From JACKOF01 sp041571855 (GTDB lineage: Bacteria; Pseudomonadota; Gammaproteobacteria; Pseudomonadales; Porticoccaceae): a stretch of DNA of 7,292 nucleotides. Both the position numbers and the translations under genes were made by a program. Within the stretch, counting starts at the first letter, position 1. Every line of letters starts with the position of its first letter. Of this stretch, positions 5,959 through 7,292 are shown piece by piece. The notes under the pieces are model-generated. The model had not been told where the DNA came from. It did not search any database and saw nothing but the letters and a program-made list of their open reading frames with translations. The stretch spans positions 1 to 7,292 of the forward strand of contig JBFFTH010000104.1 in NCBI GenBank assembly GCA_041571855.1. Direction: 5' to 3'.

Positions 5959-6462
5959 ATGAGCGATAGACTGTACGACGTAATTTTTCGCGGCGATGTG
6001 GCGCCGGGAGAAAGTGTTGTTGAGGTAAAACAGCGTCTGGCAAAACTCTTCAATGCAGATGCCCAGCAGGTCGAACAGCTCTTTTCCGGTCGCCCGGTGG
6101 CAGTTAAGAAAGGCGTCGAACTGCTGACAGCAGAGCGCTATCAGCAAACCCTGCAAAAAGCGGGCGCAGTGGTCTCCCTGAAACCCGGCGCGGGGGGAGA
6201 CATCAGCAGTGAAGCAACAGGGGCCGAGTCGATGGCCGGGGCGACACCTGACGGTGCGGACAGTCAGACCGGTCTCACCATGGCGGATGTCGGCGCGGAT
6301 GTTTTGTCGCCGGAGGACCGCAAGGATTTTACGCCGAAAGACGTGGATACATCGCACCTCACTGTGGCAAAGACCGGCGCTGACGTCCTTGCAGAAGATG
6401 AGAAAAAGCCCGTTGTCGAGCGCGATATCGATACCTCTCATATCACCCTGGATAAAAATTAA
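5959..6462 (+). CDS. Unnamed 167-residue protein with small N-terminal domain and C-terminal DTSH repeats
   Basis: I cannot name this gene. The protein has three parts. Residues 4-75 form a compact, conserved-looking domain: a beta strand (YDVIFRGDV), a helix (VVEVKQRLAKLF), the segment LFSGRPVAVKKGV (41-53), a helix (AERYQQTLQKAG) and a strand (AVVSL), an alpha/beta arrangement. Residues 76-108 are a Gly/Ala/Ser-rich, probably disordered linker. Residues 112-167 are two tandem 28-residue acidic repeats, each beginning GADVL and ending near D(V/I)DTSH(L/I)T. No signal peptide or membrane segment is seen, so it should be cytoplasmic. It lies 29 bases after arsC and 41 bases before the smr gene. 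I recall similar N-terminal domains and DTSHLSL-like tails in uncharacterised proteobacterial proteins, but assign no function. Confidence 0.85.
   Translation: MSDRLYDVIFRGDVAPGESVVEVKQRLAKLFNADAQQVEQLFSGRPVAVKKGVELLTAERYQQTLQKAGAVVSLKPGAGGDISSEATGAESMAGATPDGADSQTGLTMADVGADVLSPEDRKDFTPKDVDTSHLTVAKTGADVLAEDEKKPVVERDIDTSHITLDKN
6292..6459 (+). repeat. Two in-frame 84-base tandem repeats encoding 28-residue GADVL...DTSH units
   Basis: The units are 6292-6375 and 6376-6459. At protein level they align without gaps: GADVL at the start, an acidic/basic middle containing E-D/E-K/R residues, then KDVDTSHLTV in unit one and RDIDTSHITL in unit two. The DNA has diverged more than the protein, so the duplication is old and the protein pattern is under selection. 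Confidence 0.85.
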
Positions 6463-6503
6463 TCGCTCGATTTCTTGCCGAGTGACGAGCATATTTTCCT
6501 GCT

Positions 6504-7061
6504 ATGGATGAAGAAGATCGCAAACTTTTCCGCGAACTGATGGCCGATGTCAAACCACACCGGTCTGCCGGGCGGGTCAGCCTGAAACGCCAGCCTGAAC
6601 CGGGACAAAAGCTTGCAGCACGGGAGCGGGCACTGAAATTTGCGGGGCAGACCGGTTCGTTGCCGCTGACATCGCGAAATTACATCCACCAGGTCGACCC
6701 GAATGGCATTATCAGCTTTGTTCGCGGTGGCATACAGCACCGGGTCTTTAAGGATCTGCGGCTTGGAAAGCTGGCGGTAGAGGAGAGCATCGATTTGCAT
6801 GGCCACACGGTTGAACAGGCCGCTATCGAGTTGATCCGCTTTATCGATGCCTGCGTTGATGCTGGCCACCGCGTGGTGATGGTGACCCACGGTCACGGGG
6901 CTTTCCGGGATGAGCCGGCCGTATTGAAGAGCTGCGTCAACCACTGGTTGCGGGAACTGGACGCCGTGCTGGCATTTCACTCGGCACAACCGGGGCACGG
7001 TGGCGCCGGAGCCACTTATGTTTTGTTGCGCAGGAACAAGGGTGTTGATGACGGCGCTTAG
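6504..7061 (+). CDS. Smr-domain protein, SmrA/YdaL-like
   Basis: This is a 185-residue Smr (small MutS-related) domain protein with the layout and length of gammaproteobacterial SmrA/YdaL (E. coli YdaL 187). Residues 1-90 are a basic, mostly helical N-terminal extension beginning MDEEDRKLFRELMADVKP. The Smr domain covers about 94-177: SIDLHGHTVEQA (95-106) holds the family LHG motif, THGHG (128-132) sits where HGKG or HGRG is usual, and LAFHSAQPGHGGAGATYVLLRR (156-177) is the conserved C-terminal strand-loop-strand. Family members bind or nick nucleic acids, and SmrA is reported as a DNA endonuclease; newer work links other Smr proteins to RNA cleavage on ribosomes. The actual substrate here is unknown. 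The start ATG has no strong Shine-Dalgarno, but the N-terminus matches relatives. Confidence 0.92.
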   Translation: MDEEDRKLFRELMADVKPHRSAGRVSLKRQPEPGQKLAARERALKFAGQTGSLPLTSRNYIHQVDPNGIISFVRGGIQHRVFKDLRLGKLAVEESIDLHGHTVEQAAIELIRFIDACVDAGHRVVMVTHGHGAFRDEPAVLKSCVNHWLRELDAVLAFHSAQPGHGGAGATYVLLRRNKGVDDGA

Positions 7062-7062
7062 C

Positions 7063-7100
7063 TGGCAGTGGCGATTGCCTGGTTTTGCCATTGCGCGGTA
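7063..7100 (+). other. Possible hairpin between the smr gene and the Rossmann-fold gene
   Basis: GCAGTGGC (about 7065-7072) can pair with GCCATTGC (about 7087-7094) to give an 8-bp stem with one G-U pair and a loop of about 14 bases. No T-run follows, so it is not a normal intrinsic terminator. It may be chance or a processing or attenuation structure; nothing else is recognised in this 76-base gap apart from the ribosome binding site. Confidence 0.25.
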
Positions 7101-7137
7101 AAGTGCTGCCAATTGATAAGGAGTAGGGAGAGGCACG

Positions 7138-7292
7138 ATGATGGCAAGGCGCAATGTACTGTTGCTGGGGTATGGCCGGATTGGCCATGCGATGCATGCG
7201 CTGCTCGTAAAACAGCACAAGGTGTCTATTTGGGATAAATACCCCCCCGAGGGTTTTGAGCCCGATGCGCTGGAAGAGGCCGCGCCAGAAGC
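7138..7292 (+). CDS. Rossmann-fold NAD(P)-binding protein, N-terminal fragment (possibly glycerol-3-phosphate dehydrogenase-like)
   Basis: Only 51 complete codons are present before the window ends. The start carries a beta strand and dinucleotide-binding loop, NVLLLGYGRIGHAM (6-19), which is the GxGxxG motif, followed by a helix and a second strand VSIWDKYP (29-36) whose Asp could bind the adenosine ribose. This is a typical N-terminus of an NAD(P)-dependent dehydrogenase; the G3P dehydrogenase (GpsA) or 6-phosphogluconate type are candidates, but the fragment is too short to decide. Two ATG codons (7138 and 7141) are adjacent; GGAGAGG lies just upstream and serves either one. The gap to the smr gene is 76 bases. 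Confidence 0.75.
   Translation, partial: MMARRNVLLLGYGRIGHAMHALLVKQHKVSIWDKYPPEGFEPDALEEAAPE

Noticed and set aside
6459..7220. A 253-codon open frame on the minus strand
   Set aside because: It is antisense to the Smr gene and the start of the Rossmann-fold gene, both with clear conserved motifs.
7242..7248. Run of seven C early in the Rossmann-fold gene
   Set aside because: The frame reads through as Tyr-Pro-Pro-Glu and stays open to the window edge; no evidence of phase switching.

Overview
The window looks like chromosomal DNA from a proteobacterium, most likely a gammaproteobacterium. The evidence is a moderately high GC content, dense gene packing, and a set of housekeeping-type proteins (HtpX, MscS, CysE, DgkA, SmrA-like) that resemble their gammaproteobacterial counterparts. 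No RNA gene, insertion sequence, CRISPR array or prophage was seen. There are twelve genes, the first and last cut by the window edges, and no gene-free stretch longer than about 100 bases.

Left arm, minus strand (read from 2816 down to 1): mscS (small-conductance mechanosensitive channel), htpX (membrane zinc protease), a 106-residue Rieske [2Fe-2S] ferredoxin-like protein, and a short-chain dehydrogenase/reductase that runs off the left edge. htpX, the Rieske gene and the SDR gene are packed with gaps of 2 and 23 bases and probably share a transcript. A very good sigma-32 (heat-shock) promoter match sits in the mscS-htpX gap. Its -35 box overlaps the mscS stop codon, so the three genes may be heat-shock controlled.

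Right arm, plus strand (from about 2913 to 7292): a VanY/M15-type D-Ala-D-Ala carboxypeptidase homologue, cysE (serine acetyltransferase) and dgkA (diacylglycerol kinase) form one tight cluster. cysE and dgkA overlap by 4 bases. An AT-rich gap with a consensus TATAAT follows. Next comes an aquaporin-family channel and an ArsC-type arsenate reductase, a two-gene arsenic detoxification cassette of the AqpS-ArsC kind: arsenate is reduced inside the cell and arsenite leaves through the channel. Then come an unnamed 167-residue protein ending in two 28-residue tandem repeats, an SmrA-type Smr-domain protein, and the first 51 codons of a Rossmann-fold NAD(P)-binding protein.

The points most worth a second look are the heat-shock promoter driving htpX with a Rieske/SDR redox pair, the minimal aqp-arsC cassette whose channel has a cysteine-rich tail and an apparently wide selectivity filter, the DTSH-repeat protein, the CysE that lacks the usual C-terminal Ile tail, and the high share (about half) of GTG/TTG start codons.
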